A DNA stretch of 51,030 bases from Neolecta irregularis DAH-3 (taxonomy: Eukaryota; Ascomycota; Neolectomycetes; Neolectales; Neolectaceae), in NCBI GenBank assembly GCA_001929475.1, contig LXFE01000144.1:1-51030 (forward strand). The letters run 5' to 3'. Below the pieces are notes generated by a model. The model ran no database searches. It was not told where the DNA came from and saw nothing but the letters and a program-made list of their open reading frames with translations. Positions within the stretch are counted from its first letter, which is position 1. Every line of letters starts with the position of its first letter. Both the position numbers and the translations under genes were made by a program. Shown in pieces: positions 10,442-25,435 of this stretch.

Positions 10442-11783
10442 ATGAACCAAGCGACTTCTTTAAGCATTCTCTCGCTGAATGTCTGGTATTGTAAAATAAA
10501 TTGCTATTGCCAACTTTCAGGGGCCTCAAATATATTTCATCCCATCGTCTTTCGCGGATTAAAGCAATTGCTCATTCCATTCGATCTTCGACCTACGATG
10601 TCTTACTTCTTCAAGAATTATGGGTTCTTTCCGACTATACCTACCTACAAACCCAAATCTCCCATCTTTTCCCATACTCACATCATTACGCGTCTGGTCT
10701 ATTCGGATCGGGATTGGCAATCTTTAGCCGTTTTGAGATTGTCGATACTGAATTTACAGAGTATAAACTTAATGGGCACCCGCTTGCCGTTTGGAGAGGG
10801 GATTGGTATGTCGGCAAGGGAATCGCCTGGGCCGAAATCCTTGTTTCTGGCCGGAGAATTGAAGTGTTCAACACTCACGTACCTTTTCCCTACTGCAATT
10901 TCTCAGCTGAGATAAAAGTATCATGCCCCATATGGACAACAAATGGATACATACATGGTCCATCGATTAAGTCAAGCGTATCAACTACGTCGTCAAATCA
11001 GAAAAGCACTCGCTCGCAATAGTCTTGTAATTTGTGTATTTACCACCCCGCTTATTTCGAATTCTAAAACTTCAGGCCGGCGATTTCAATTCGTCTCCGT
11101 TATCGCTTTGCCACATGTTAATCCACTCTATTCTCGCCGATTCTTTTATTACCAAAAACCCAGATTTACCAGTCCACCCGCAACCAGAAATGACAAACGA
11201 ATATCTTGTGCAAGTAATGGGAATCACTTGCGACACCCCCCTCAATTCCTACCGAAGACACATATCAACCCACGACCGTCAACTTCGTTACGATCATTTG
11301 TATACAAACATGGTACCTACATCCCACAAAGTCGTTTTCACACAAAACGTAAATATGGCGGAATTTTCTGGGAAACAAGCTATTGGGAGTGTTTCAGATC
11401 ATTTCGGAATTAATGTCGACTTGTTGCCTAATCTCAATACATCTTCTTCGTCTCCTGATATCACTCAATCCAGTTTTACAGATATCCTGGCTCTATTGAA
11501 TAAACACCTCCGTCGCGAACGTCGTCATTCACGGTTCCGTATCGCGCACTTTTGGGTATCACTGGTCATTGGAATATCCCTAACCATTTCTTTATTCTGG
11601 ACAAAATTCGGTTGGAAATCATTTTTACTCTCTTTTGTGAGTAATCTGGTTTTTGTGTTTGGAGTGATTGATGGGATTGTCGGATTTATTTGGGGGAGGT
11701 GGGAAATTAATTCTATGATGGAATTTAAATCTGAGATTGAACGAGAAGTTATCCGAGACTCTGATCACCACCGATTATCATAA
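10442..11783 (+). CDS. ISC1: Inositol phosphosphingolipid phospholipase C (neutral sphingomyelinase family)
   Basis: Four exons (10442-10485, 10521-10878, 10919-11035, 11076-11783; introns 35, 40, 40 nt) give 408 residues. ISC1 enzymes cut inositol phosphosphingolipids to ceramides at ER or mitochondrial membranes. DNase-I-like phosphodiesterase motifs appear in order: LNVWGL, LLLQELW with the Mg-binding Glu, GSGLAIFSR, FNTHYHAPYG, CAGDFNSSP and VSDHFGI with the catalytic Asp-His. Two adjacent C-terminal membrane segments (about residues 325-375) match the ISC1 layout. The splice sites that rejoin NTH|YHAP and VIC|AGDFN decide the model. It converges on pyruvate decarboxylase, 215 bases apart. 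Confidence 0.9.
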
Positions 11784-11998
11784 ATTATCAAGTTTCATAG
11801 GGAATAATACTATTATTACAGTTGTTTATTTTTGATGAGGATTGGACGTTCCCTAGACTGAATCAAAGCTATCTATTCAATTGTATCAAAAGGGGTTATG
11901 TTGTATCTATCAAACCGTCACCCCCGAGGCCATTTTGACAATAACTATGTTTGGAAACCTCAACCACACTAAACAAGGGAAATTCGGCGTAATTAAAT

Positions 11999-14021
<2,023 letters not shown>

Positions 14022-14535
14022 AGGTTGCAACGCGGGGCGGGGTCGACTGCTTAATATGTTTCCCGCTGCGGCACGTGACCGCGCAAGCACGGGCGTGCTG
14101 GTCGTCGCAGAACTGCTAGTGCAAACTCTAAATGATAGCCTATAGTACATAGTGGTGCAGGGCACGGATAGTGTGGTGTATGGCATCGTGTAGTATATGG
14201 CATGGGCACAGGACAGTGCATACAGTCCAATCTGCTGCTCCGCCATCTCTGCTGTGCTCGCATATCACTGCAGACTCGCAGACCTGCCGCAATGAACGCT
14301 TGCTACGCATCTCTGCGCTGCCGTTGTTCCATCGCAGTGTCGCTCCAGACACCGCCCCCGCTTAAAACACATACTGCACGAGACCCGGACCGCCAGCGCA
14401 TGCCAAGACCGCCAGAACATGTCGCGCGGTTTCCTCAGCGACGCTCCCTAGTCTGCCCGTGTTTGCTCTTATAGCCCCCTTGCACCTAATTTGCTTTGCC
14501 TGTTCATTACCCGTCCCTTCCCGTCCACCGTCTGC
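14022..14535. promoter_or_regulatory. GC-rich divergent promoter region, PDC / UGDH
   Basis: 514 bases separate the two start codons. They are GC-rich and continuous with GC-rich 5' halves of both genes. Imperfect repeats of GTGTATGGCAT / GTATATGGCAT lie near 14172-14202. No clear TATA box serves either gene. Sequence alone does not show which factors bind. Confidence 0.5.
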
Positions 14536-16197
14536 ATGCCCGTGAAGAAGATATGCTGCATCGGCGCGGGCTATGTCGGTAAGTCCGTTCTATCCTACCC
14601 CGGAGCTAATCACACGGCCATCAGGCGGCCCCACATGCACCGTCCTCGCTTCACGCTGCCCGGAGATACTAGTCACCATAGTCGATGTCAATCCGTCCAA
14701 AATCGCGCAGTGGAACTCAGACTCCCTCCCAATCTACGAACCAGGCCTCCTCCGGCTCGTCCAGCGCATCCGCGGAAGAAACTTGTTTTTCAGCACTGAT
14801 ATAGACACCGCCATACAGGAGGCTGATCTCGTCTTCGTCAGCGTAAATACTCCCACAAAGATCAATGGCATTGGCGCTGGATTTGCCGGCATGCCACAGT
14901 CACACGCGCCAGACTAACCAGATAGCCGACCTGAAATACATCGAACTAGCCACCAGACGCATCGCAGATGTCGCGAGGGGCTCAAAAATTATCGTCGAAA
15001 AATCAACAGTACCTTATAAGACGGCAGACGCAATGAGAGCCATTCTGGACGCAAACTCCAAGCCAGGCTCTCATTTTGACATCATTTCAAACCCAGAGTT
15101 TCTAGCAGAGGTATTTTTAGAAACAAGCCGCTCTAAACATAGGGCACCGCGATCGAAGATTTAACGAATCCAGATCGTGTATTAATTGGAAGTCTAGAGA
15201 CTCCATCTGGAAGACAGGCAGCAGAAGACTTGGCTGCAGTCTACAGGAACTGGGTCCCCGATGACAAAATCCTCATAACAAACCTATGGAGCAGTGAAAT
15301 CTCCAAATTGGTACTTCCCATCATCTAATTTCTCTCAACCCCCCAGGCTGCAAATGCTCTTCTCGCCCAAAGAATCAGTAGCATCAACGCCCTAAGTTCA
15401 ATCTGTGAAGCAACCGGTGCAAACGTAGCCGAAGTCGCAAGAGCGTGTGGTGTATTCCGAACCCGAGACTATACATTAACCTCAAGTTTGACTCTCGAAT
15501 TGGTCCGAAATTTCTAAATGCGTCCCTTGGCTTTGGCGGTTCCTGTTTCCAAAAAGATATTCTTAATCTAGTATACCTCTCCGACTCACTTCATCTCCCT
15601 CAAGTTTCATCCTACTGGAAACAAATCGTCCTTTTAAACGAATTCCAAAAACAACGATTTATAAACCGATTAATCCAAGGATGTCTAAACACAATAACCG
15701 GAAAACGAATCGCAATCTGGGGATTCGCATTTAAAAAAGATACAGGCGATACCCGAGAAAGTCCTGCGATCACAATCGTCCAAGGATTCCTAAAAGAAGG
15801 CGCAAACGTAATTATATATGACCCCAAAGTCCCTGAAACACAAATATGGAGCGACTTGCAAGAAGAAAGTTTTGCATCTCCATTTGATGAGAATCCAAAT
15901 CCAAATCCATCTTGTTTAAATTCGCTTCATCTCGTTACAATTGCAAAGTCGGCCGGTCAAGCTGCGTTTGGCGCTGATGCTGTGGTTATTTGTACTGAAT
16001 GGGATGAATTTAAACCCGAAAACTGCGACTACGATTTAATTTATAGGAATTGTAGGAAACCTGCCAGTCTTTACGATGGTCGTGGTATAATTCAACTACC
16101 TGATGAAGAGAAATTAATTAAAATGGGATGGAAAGTTGAAGTTGTAGGAAGAGCTCCTCGACAAAAGGATTCTTCCTCTTTAAACGATTCTCCTTGA
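14536..16197 (+). CDS. UGD1: UDP-glucose 6-dehydrogenase
   Basis: Six exons (14536-14578, 14625-14888, 14926-15110, 15143-15310, 15347-15451, 15487-16197) give 491 residues. It oxidises UDP-glucose to UDP-glucuronate for glycans, in the cytosol. N-terminal NAD-binding [12 protein letters not shown] is split by intron 1. Then come [23 protein letters not shown], the active-site Cys in [10 protein letters not shown], and the C-terminal domain with [16 protein letters not shown]. Intron 2 (14889-14925, 37 nt) has a GC donor and a CTAAC branch; no GT alternative keeps the conserved AADLKYIE frame. The other introns are 46, 32, 36 and 35 nt. GC content falls sharply after exon 2. Confidence 0.95.
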
Positions 16198-16926
16198 TTT
16201 GATGTTGCTTTGGATGGGTATTTTCTGCCCCTTTGATCATTGGAGTTTTAGGGCTGAATTCTCCATAATTTTTAACTTGAGTCAATCCAAAGATTTCCTC
16301 ATTCAATACAAGCAAAATAAAATATCATCAAACTCATTAGCCAACCCCTTTACTGCCCCAACAAGACAATTACGTCTATTATGTCTAATCCCTGTATACT
16401 TCCGAATCACCAAGGTAATATCTCCAACCTATAACAAGTACCCTACTGTGTATGGATTGTAGACTTGATTCCAAATTAGCTTGAGAACTTATCAAGAGTT
16501 TTAGCGGATACCCTATGGTAAACTACAATCGCAAGGTCTCGTTAGATTGCTTTAAATGGATGATAATATAATAACCTATTGATATGAATAATTGTCTAGA
16601 AAGGTCTTCTTGATCAAAAGTCCCGATTATACCAAGGGGATCACTATATATGTTTGTCGAACATGACAATTTAAAATAATTGTTCTTTTATTGATCTTCT
16701 CAGTGGGAGTTCTCGCGGCATTGTGGGCAAAACAGGCAAGGTATCCCGCGTGGCTCACAAATTGCATGTATTCTCACTACATAATTATTTGATGAATCAT
16801 CCTGGCGTCCATATCCTCTGAAAAACAGAAATCCATATGCTGTTTTCTCAAACCGTTGGTAGAATTTGGTATCAATCTCACGTGGTTCGATATATATATA
16901 CTGGGGGCTGTACTCCTAAATATGCT
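16198..16926. other. Intergenic region before SEN1
   Basis: About 730 AT-rich bases between UGD1 and SEN1. I see no gene, RNA or repeat. An ATG at 16837 is in frame with SEN1, but the 30 extra residues do not look conserved, so I start SEN1 at 16927. Confidence 0.4.
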
Positions 16927-19900
16927 ATGACTGTAGATTCACAGTCAGACGAACTACAAGAAGCTCTAAAACATCTTAGTTCACTAAAGGCAAACGAGCA
17001 TTGGTTTTGCCAGCCAAAAAATGTCATATATGCCCGTACAGCCCTTCATTTGTTTTCTTACCCTGAAAGCGACGCTTTAAAATGGCTCAAGAAATCGTCA
17101 ATTTTGCAATTGACATCCTGCCATCTCTGCTCAAAGGAATACCACAATTCGAAAAGGGAATTGAGAAGGGATATGGGCGGGTATAATACTATCATTCGTA
17201 TCTATTTCTAATCAAAAAGTTACGAAGATGGAGGAATCGAGGAGTTCTTTAAGCGGTTATACGACTTTGATGTCTCTCGACTCAAATCCTCTCTTGAAGA
17301 ATCTTGCGCTGCGATTGAATTGAACCCGAAACTCAAATCTTCTGAAATCCCTCTTCAAAGTCATGTAGCGATGTTTGAATGTATCTATGCACCCGTCCTC
17401 CTCCATGACAATTCCCTTTTCGAGTCTTTCAAAAAAGTCTTTCTTGGCGTTCAAGCGAATGGAGGGTTTCTTAGAGTAGAATTGGTCCCGGGTGTTCTCA
17501 CTTTTCTATTTAGTGATAACCCGGGTCTTCGCGGATGGGCTGAGAAGTCGCTTAGAAAACAGGCTCACAAGATAACTTCCAAAGAGTTTCATTCCCTTTT
17601 TCGATACGAGTTTGAAGAAACAAAGAGGACTCTAACTCGGCCAATGGTCAATTATGAATGGAGGGCACTGTCAATTCTTTTAAAGGCCCTCGATAAAAAC
17701 GCTATCTTGTCTGGAATCTGTGGTGAAGGATTTGATATTGTCAAATTTGTTCATTCAAATTTGTGGTCCCAAGATTCCTCGATCTTGGAAATTCTTCAGG
17801 CTTTCTCCACGCTATTGTCTACACTTGGATCCGAATTTTGGGTGCGGCTGATGCCACTTACATGTGCAAACATCATCGACCAAATCATGTTAAAACTGAA
17901 AGATCCAATCGAACATCCGGAAATTTTAAGAGACGATGAATTGACTGAATCATTCGGCTGGGTTAAGCCTCTTCTTTATTCACAAAATGGACATTCAAAA
18001 CCAAAAGTCGCACAGAAATTATGCCACTATTTCTTTGACCAGTGGCAAACTCAATACATTCCTGGTATATCCAAACAAGTCGCTCTTTCCTTTGGGCTCT
18101 CAACTCTCAAGACGATGTTGGACGAAACCAGTCAATCCAATTATATTGATGCATCACCTGATCGACTTCTTCGAAAAGAAATCCGGGGTGTCGTTGATGT
18201 GTATCAAGATTTTGTCCTTTGTAATCTCGATCATCCGGATTCAATCGCGATTATCGGATTGTGTATCGAAATAGACGCTAATCAAGTGAAACAAGACTAT
18301 CTTGAAAACGCGTCGGATCTGTGGGACTATAGTCAAACAATATCAGTTCTTCCGCAAATTCGCAACACAAACTTATACAAAACAATTATCGCAAACTTGC
18401 TCCCGTCAGTAATGGTTGATCTACTCCCCGAAAACCCACCATATACTGCTGGCCTTCAGAAATTTAGAAACGAGATATCGGGATTGTTTCAGCAATTATC
18501 TCTGCTTGATCAAACGGAACTAAACTTTCTTCTTCGCGACGAAAAAACTCAAAAAACGATGATTGCATTTTTGCTATCACCATGTACCGAATGGACTCAA
18601 GCTGCCATCGATATCATTAAGCAAGCCTTCGACGCAACTAGTCGTGCGGAAGGCGTTAAAGGATTAATTCAGCTAGATCCAAATTTATCTATTCGAAATA
18701 TATCAAATGCTCTTGAAAAAGTCGGAGAACTGAAGAGTCTGTTATCCGCAAGGCGCGCCGTTCGATTCGGAGGAGATTTTCTGACCCACATGGTAGCTGA
18801 TCGAGGTGGCATCCTTAAAAATTCAAATATTAAACTCGATCGCCTCGTAATTCAATTATTCTGGAAATCATACTGGGGTGTTCTTATACACGGGATCGCA
18901 AATGCAACTAGCTGGTCTGAAAAAGAAGATAAATATCAACTAATCGAATTTATGAGAAGTCTCACGGATGTGGCGACGGAACTCATTGAAAGTCACCATT
19001 TGTTTGAATCGGCTATCAGTGGGGAAGTAATCTCATCGCCACTACGACCTAGCGGAATCAAATCGGAACTCTTAGGGATTGCCATGCAGGCTCTTCCATA
19101 TCTCGTCGTTTGGTTGCGTTTGAATGACAAACAGCTTCTTACTACAACTGTCAGCCTCATCTGCCGGATGTTGCGAAAGTTCGTCAGGGCCGCTGTTGAA
19201 GTTCCGAAAGAGATTCTTCAAGACCTTGAGAAATCCACGACAAGCAAGAAGCGACTGATTCTAGACGACCAGATGAGGGAAGATATTTGGATAGCACTGA
19301 GTGAGCATGAGGATGAAGCAAGAATGCTTGTCGAAGGTACCGCTGAAAAATCTACTGCTCCAATACCCTCGACGTCAATGCCAACCGGAAAGATCGACTT
19401 TGTAAAGTGGAAGAACTATAGTAAGAAATCAAAAGCTCCAATGACTGAACTGGGGCCTTCTTGGAAAGAAAACGCTATAATAATTGATGATGATACTGCT
19501 CTATCGCAGATAAAAGAACACGTCCCTATGGTTATGGACCCGCCAAAGGTTTATGTTAGGTCAACGAACCCAGCAAAGTCGCGCTCTGCCCAAAAATCGT
19601 CGGTTAAGACAGCAAGTTCATCGAAATCTAGCTCTGCAATGCAACAACTTCGAGGAGATTTTTCTAAAGACCGGAAAACTCTCTCTAAACCGATCAAGAT
19701 TAGCGATAAGAAGCCTCGATTACTCGGACAATCAGATATTGTTGGGAAAGATTCTGCCGGCACTATTAGTACTAGCGATAATTCATCGTCTGAAGAAAGT
19801 AGCGACGACGAAAGTGATAGTAATGGTTTGTTTTCTCTAGCTAAAACCCATAAAACGCCCCCAAAGATTCGCAGAACAGAACGTCGAGAGATCAAGATCT

Positions 19901-22900
19901 TGGAAGGAACAAGTGACATGAGTGGAGTTCGAAGGGCCGAAACTGAACGCCAGCGACGAATCAAAGCTGAACAGCATGCGAAAGCTAGACTGACGCCCGA
20001 TCTTGCTCCTCTACATAAAATAATTCTCTCCTGGTCACCTCATCATGAAGGGCCTCTACCTCCCGATGCGAAAGAGAGTGATTACCTCAAAGTTTCGAAT
20101 AAATTCAATTCTGCCGAAAGATACGCTCAGACTTTCCAGCCATTACTTATGCTCGAAGCATGGCAACAGATTGTCCGGGCAAAAGAAGAATGTGGGACCG
20201 AAATATTCAAACTTAAAGTCGAAGGGCGTAGCTCTGTCGATGAAATGGTCGAAATTCAGGGTAATGTCGATCATGAAACTTTTCGATCTCATAAACTCGG
20301 CGATACCGATGTTATTGTCTTGAGTAATAGCGCCAATCCATTTGACCAAGGCCCTGCTAATTTCTCTTTCATGGCCAAAGTTCACGGGGTTTTAAGAAAA
20401 AAGGATACAGTTGAGATTTCAGTTCGCTGTGTACCTCCATATACTGTTATCCAACAATTACGAACCAGGATAGAGTACTTCGCTGTGAAGCTTATTGGGT
20501 GCGTTTGGGCGTTGGGGGTAAAAAGCTAATTCAAGGCTTACACCTATCCATCGGGAATATAGCGCTTTGAAAGGACTTGCTTATTACGATCTCTGCGATG
20601 ATATAGTCTGTGGTAGGCCCTGTATCATTCAGAATCCGCTTCCTCAGATCATTCGTGAAACTATGAGTGCATACAATCTTAATGAGCCACAAGCCAAAGC
20701 TGTTGCTGCTGCTCAAAACGTAGAAGGCTTTAGTCTGATCCAAGGGTAAATTCAATCCAGCTTGACACATTGCTTATACAATAAGGCCCCCAGGAACAGG
20801 AAAGACGAAAACGATCTTGGGCATGGTCGGTGCGTTCCTTACGGATCAAAGAAATAAGCCTGTTCAAATTGCCCGTCCGGGGATGACGATGATCAAATTA
20901 AACCCAGCAAAAATCCTTCTTTGTGCACCTAGTAACGCAGCTGTGGACGAAATTTTACTCAGACTTAAAGGCGGGATCTTGGACGCCAAAGGGGAGAAGT
21001 GGAGTCCAAAGGTCGTTCGCATAGGTCATTCTGACATGGTCAATGTCGCTGTGAAAGATATGACATTGGAAGAACTGGTTGATCGCGCAATGGGGAACTT
21101 ACAATCCTCCAACGTTGATCCCAGCGCAATTCGAGAGATGCTTAACAAAATTCTTCAAGAGCGGGATTCATTAAAACACGAAGCTGACCAACTTCGCCAA
21201 AATAATCAAGACACATCAGCTCTTGAAGAAAAGATTCGCTCTCTAAACCAAAAGAAATTGAAAATTGGCCAAGAACTCGATGATGCTCGTGATAAACAGA
21301 ATACAGATAATCGGCGGCGTGACTTTCAAAGGAGGAGTTTGCAAATGGAAATCCTGAACAATGCCGAAGTAATTTGTTGTACATTGAGCGGTAGTGGTCA
21401 TGAGATGTTGACAAGCATGGCAGTCAACTTCGAAACTGTCATCATCGACGAGGCTGCTCAATGTATCGAACTAAGTGCTCTCATTCCGCTAAAGTATGGA
21501 TGCAAAAGATGCATATTAGTCGGAGGTCTACTCTTCCTCAAGTACCATACTGAAGATGTAGATCCCAATCAATTACCACCAACTGTCCTATCCCAAGCCG
21601 CAGCGGGCTATGCATATGAACAGAGTCTCTTTGTGCGAATGCAGGCAAATCATCCTCAATTGGTCCATCTCCTCAGCATTCAGTATCGAATGCATCCAGA
21701 AATATCACTTTTTCCTAGTCGTCAGTTCTATAATTCGAAACTTCTCGATGGCTCAAATGTGGCGATAGATACAAAACGCCCATGGCATAAAAGTTCGCTG
21801 TTCACTGAGTACCGTTTCTTTGATGTAGGTGGTCGTGAGGAAGTGGGCAAAACTCGCTCTGTCATGAACAGAATGGAAATAAATGTTGCAATTCAACTTT
21901 ATGACCGACTACAGGCCGATTTTCCAAAAGTTGATGTCAGTATATCCTGAAATAGTCCTTTGACATTCTAGTTTGACGGGAAAATCGGTATTGTTACACC
22001 CTATAAACAGCAATGGCGTGAACTTAAACGACAGTTCCAAAATAAATACGGCGGAATGATATTCAATTCAGTAGATTTTAACACTGTTGACGGGTTCCAG
22101 GGTCAAGAGAAAGATATTATCATATTCTCTTGTGTGCGAGCTTCGGAAGGTACTGGAATCGGGTTTCTTGCAGATGTTCGGCGTATGAATGTTGCTTTGA
22201 CTAGGGCGAAAAGTTCCTTGTTTATTTTAGGAAATGTGAACAGCTTGGAAGGCAATAGCTATTGGAGAGCACTAATTCGAGATGCAAGAGAACGAAACCT
22301 TATAACCCGGGTACGCTTTTGCTATACCGTATGCTGATATACAGTGGAACCCTGGATTGTTTCGAAATAGGATTAAACCTCGCGAAAATCACTACCAAGA
22401 CAAAGAATTTAAAAAATCCAATGATCTCATAATCACCGCTGAGAATCATCATGTATATCAACCTCAACTAAACCTGGTCAACAGACACTCTGAGTCACTA
22501 GCTTCTCTGACAGCCCAACCTGGATTATCTGGCTCAATTTCCGCACAGAAACCTTCAAACTCTTCCAGCGTTAGAGAGGCCCCCATTAAAATCTCTCGAG
22601 CGGAAGACTGTGCCATTCGTAGGGCGAACGTCACTAAAAAACGAATTGCAGAACAGCCAACAGAGGATCCTATTAAATCAAGACCACTAAAGCAGTCCAA
22701 GAAGGAAGATCTTCAATCTGCAAATTCCAAAAAGGTACACTTTGCCATGATATTGGTATTTTGACTAAAATAAGATTTCTGAATTCCCCAACGGAGACAA
22801 GGAGACTCCCCCATTGAACGAGAGCCCGAAACCCCCTATTGTACTGGTAAAACGTCCCAAAAAAGAGGTGGATATTTTCATTCGTAGAAAACCCGGGCAG

Positions 22901-22951
22901 GTATTAAACTTCGCTCTCAGTCACCTGCTAAAAATCAGGCCCGTTGATTAG
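16927..22951 (+). CDS. SEN1: Sen1-type RNA/DNA helicase, transcription termination
   Basis: Eight exons (16927-17180, 17220-20498, 20536-20745, 20786-21525, 21562-21935, 21972-22310, 22345-22734, 22775-22951) give about 1,920 residues. Sen1 is a nuclear superfamily 1B helicase that ends RNA polymerase II transcription of short non-coding RNAs and removes R-loops. The first ~1,000 residues are the helical Sen1 N-terminal domain. An acidic Ser-rich linker (SSSEESSDDESDS) follows, then the helicase core: GPPGTGKT near 1248, DEAAQ near 1470, GDPNQLPP, QYRMHPEIS, VDGFQGQE and VALTRAK near 1690. The tail is basic and ends near FIRRKPG. Introns are 34-40 nt. A further 38-nt intron (22901-22938) could move the stop to 22947. 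Confidence 0.93.
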
Positions 22952-23833
22952 AAGAGTAATTTAGGCTAGTATAGATATTGGACCAGGCAGGCATCATAGT
23001 GTGGAGTTTGATATCATTACAGAGCATATTGGGGTGGGATTTGGGAAAGGCGTCTTCAGGGATTTTATTTTATTGTCTAATGTCATACAATTTCCATTGC
23101 AGTATCTCCATTATAGATCTGACAAAAGGAGCAAGGTAATTACCTTGCTGCTTTGGGTAAACAATTATGCATTAACATTGTGCATAAGTAAAGGAGTTTC
23201 AGTAACAGACTGTCAAGTAAGCCCCTGTTTAGCCTCTAAAACAGCGTCCAACAGTACATATTCATATTTATCTATGCAAGAAGAAGCATGTATTTACTCG
23301 TACATCCGACCAAAGCTTCTCTACGGGAATTTGCTTAAAGATCCGCGTGTATATGTCCGCTCTTCGTTCTCATACCAAATGCGTCAGTTGACTTTCAAAT
23401 AGCTCCTGCACAACCTTGATAATCTGAAGCCTTTTATAATGGCATTTCTCAACGAAAGAACCACTTATTGGAGATTCGATATGTGGTCTCTTGCATGGAT
23501 TTTTGGTCATTGGATAACCCCTGGCAAAATTTGCTGCGCAGTGACACTTTAATCCAATGTGATCGGCGTTGAGAATGTCAGTTTCCCTTCGTCCCATACG
23601 CCGACAATCCTTTGTGCACAGTCCCTGTCAATCGTGTTACATGGATCATGCCGTCCCATTTTTTGGTTCTCGCCAATTTCTAGCGATGCATACTTAAGAC
23701 CGCCTTTTCTTCGCTTTCTTAACCATATTGGAAGACAACCCTATTTCAGCTGTCATTTCTGATATCTTACTTTTATAGTCCGACAGAAACACGAAAAATC
23801 AGTCATTTCTCATTGTCGATCGTTTGACTGAGA
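22952..23833. other. Intergenic region after SEN1
   Basis: About 880 AT-rich bases. An open frame at 23001-23402 (133 codons) has no recognisable domain and ordinary AT-rich composition, so it is not called. No RNA gene seen. Confidence 0.4.
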
Positions 23834-24932
23834 ATGAACGACGTCATATACGGTGATAAAATGGTTTTTACAATTCCGAGCATCTTTGAAAAGGAGGCAT
23901 CAAGGGATAAGCTCCTTTGCTTAATTCGCGAGGGAAGATTCGTTTTTCGAATAGCTGAAGTTTTCAATGGGAGCTGGATGAATATCGAACTGCTTAGGAC
24001 ACGAAAGGAGGTTCATCTTTTGATTTTCCTCAATAAAGATGGTACTGATTTGTCTCATAGGCCTTTAAATACCCATTTTTGTGTCCAAGAGATTGTATTT
24101 CTATGCTTCAATCGTTCCAGAAACCAAACCTCTCATCATATTCACAATTTGACTCCCCCTCAGAATTTTTTCGACCGATGGTAGATCTTCTACTAAGTCG
24201 CCTTGACGATGTCTGCGTCAGGTTGAGTTCTTTTTTCCTTTCTGTTGAATCTTAACCGCTAGATTGTCTGAAGTGTGGGATACTGAGTATCTTCCGAGGT
24301 GCTCAAATGGCTCTCGGCTGCAGTTCTCTCTGCCTAGTCCAACATATACATTTTCGCCTCGGAATAGATATACTGTTTATGGCGATACAAAACTTCCCGG
24401 CGCTGTGAGCAACGAGAAGCAGCCCTCAATATTTCCTTTCCTGGTATGTCAGATGAGTACCCGGTGCCTGGCCCCCTCAGATGCAAACAATGTTGCTGAC
24501 ATCAAAGGGATACTCAACCCAAGGTTGACATTGATAGTGATTTATATCTTGCAATGTCAAAAATGCTTCATATCTTCGCATCTGTGGGAATATTTAGCCT
24601 CAGGGTATTCGGGTTGCTTTGTAAAGGCTCAAAATTTTCCATTTATACCGGTCGTTTATCAACTTTGAATCCTCGTGCATCATTATCCACTCGTTACAGG
24701 GTATATGTCTTCTCAGTGGAATTTAACCAACTCGCAGACTGAAATTCAGCTGATATTTCAAATCAATATCACCGAAAAGGAACATCCAAAATCTTTGGAG
24801 AAATTTCACTTTGTGAATTCGGAAGTTTTGGAACGTTTTAGGATGTTGTGCAATATTCTGTGGGCCATTCTGCACGAGGGGAAGAAGCGTATTTATGAGG
24901 CTATCGACACGCGAATCAAGGACATTACCTAA
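23834..24932 (+). CDS. Uncharacterised protein, possibly a fungal DUF7924-like nuclease-fold family
   Basis: Five exons (23834-24113, 24164-24221, 24263-24463, 24508-24650, 24700-24932) give 304 residues. I do not recognise it firmly. Introns are 50, 41, 44 and 49 nt, longer than most here. They were chosen because each restores one frame and has a CTGAC-type branch. Residues ~115-175 include SRLQFSLPSPTYTFSPRN, then YGDTKLPGAVSNEKQPSIFPFLVCQM. The C-terminus is charged and helical (EVLERFRMLCNILWAILHEG). A central FPF-hydrophobic strand after a P-x-P region, plus the final helix, recalls DUF7924, a fungal PD-(D/E)XK-like family often expanded in accessory DNA. That is a guess. It lies between SEN1 and a retroelement remnant, so it may be a lineage-specific gene. 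Confidence 0.45.
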
Positions 24933-25037
24933 TTTCATACTCCTCTAGTTACTAGATGAGTACCTTCCTGTGTAATCTATTGTGACAAAGAGAGAAAAAT
25001 TCCTGTGCTGCATCTGGTCATATTTGTTGATCCAAAA

Positions 25038-25372
25038 TGTCAGCACTACCTGGGGTTGGGTGCTGATGTGGACTTGGGTTGGATAGGCTAACGTAGATAC
25101 TATGAGCAAGAGTAACTACATATATTGAATATCAGGTGAAGACTAGCCAGCTACTCCAACTAGGCGCTACTTATATACAGATTCGGCACATGTGCTGCTA
25201 CTGCCATCTGCCTGCCTGTCTTTCTGTTGCCTTGCAGGGTGGCGGGTTTGTGACGGGCCCGACTGGGATGAGCTGCGGCCCTTGCTGCTCTCTGTGCTCC
25301 TTCCGACGATTGGGCGGTGGCGGTGGCAAGCTGGTGGGGGTTGCGCCGGTGGAGTAAAGTTGTGTCTCCACA
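25038..25372 (-). repeat. Ty3/gypsy 3' LTR
   Basis: The 335-bp element reads TGTGGAGACACAAC at its 5' end and GGTAGTGCTGACA at its 3' end on the minus strand, so it has canonical TG...CA ends. A TATATAA box lies at 25171-25177. Directly upstream (25373-25384) is the polypurine tract GGGCCGGGGGGG, which fixes the LTR start. The element's 5' LTR is not in the window. Confidence 0.75.
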
Positions 25373-25384
25373 CCCCCCCGGCCC
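25373..25384 (-). other. Polypurine tract of the Ty3/gypsy remnant
   Basis: A G-rich tract abuts the TGTGG start of the LTR. This is the expected site of plus-strand primer formation in LTR retroelements. Confidence 0.65.
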
Positions 25385-25435
25385 ACAGGAAATTCCGTTC
25401 CGGTTTCCTTGACCTGTAACTGAATTTTTTGGGGG

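Noticed and set aside
19551..19964. 137-codon antisense frame inside SEN1
   Set aside because: Mirror of the Ser/acidic linker codons of SEN1; no independent coding evidence.
22901..22938. An eighth SEN1 intron
   Set aside because: The ends and size fit, but it changes only the last few residues, so sequence alone cannot decide. The unspliced stop at 22951 is reported.
23001..23402. 133-codon frame downstream of SEN1
   Set aside because: No domain, no plausible partner exons, AT-rich intergenic composition.
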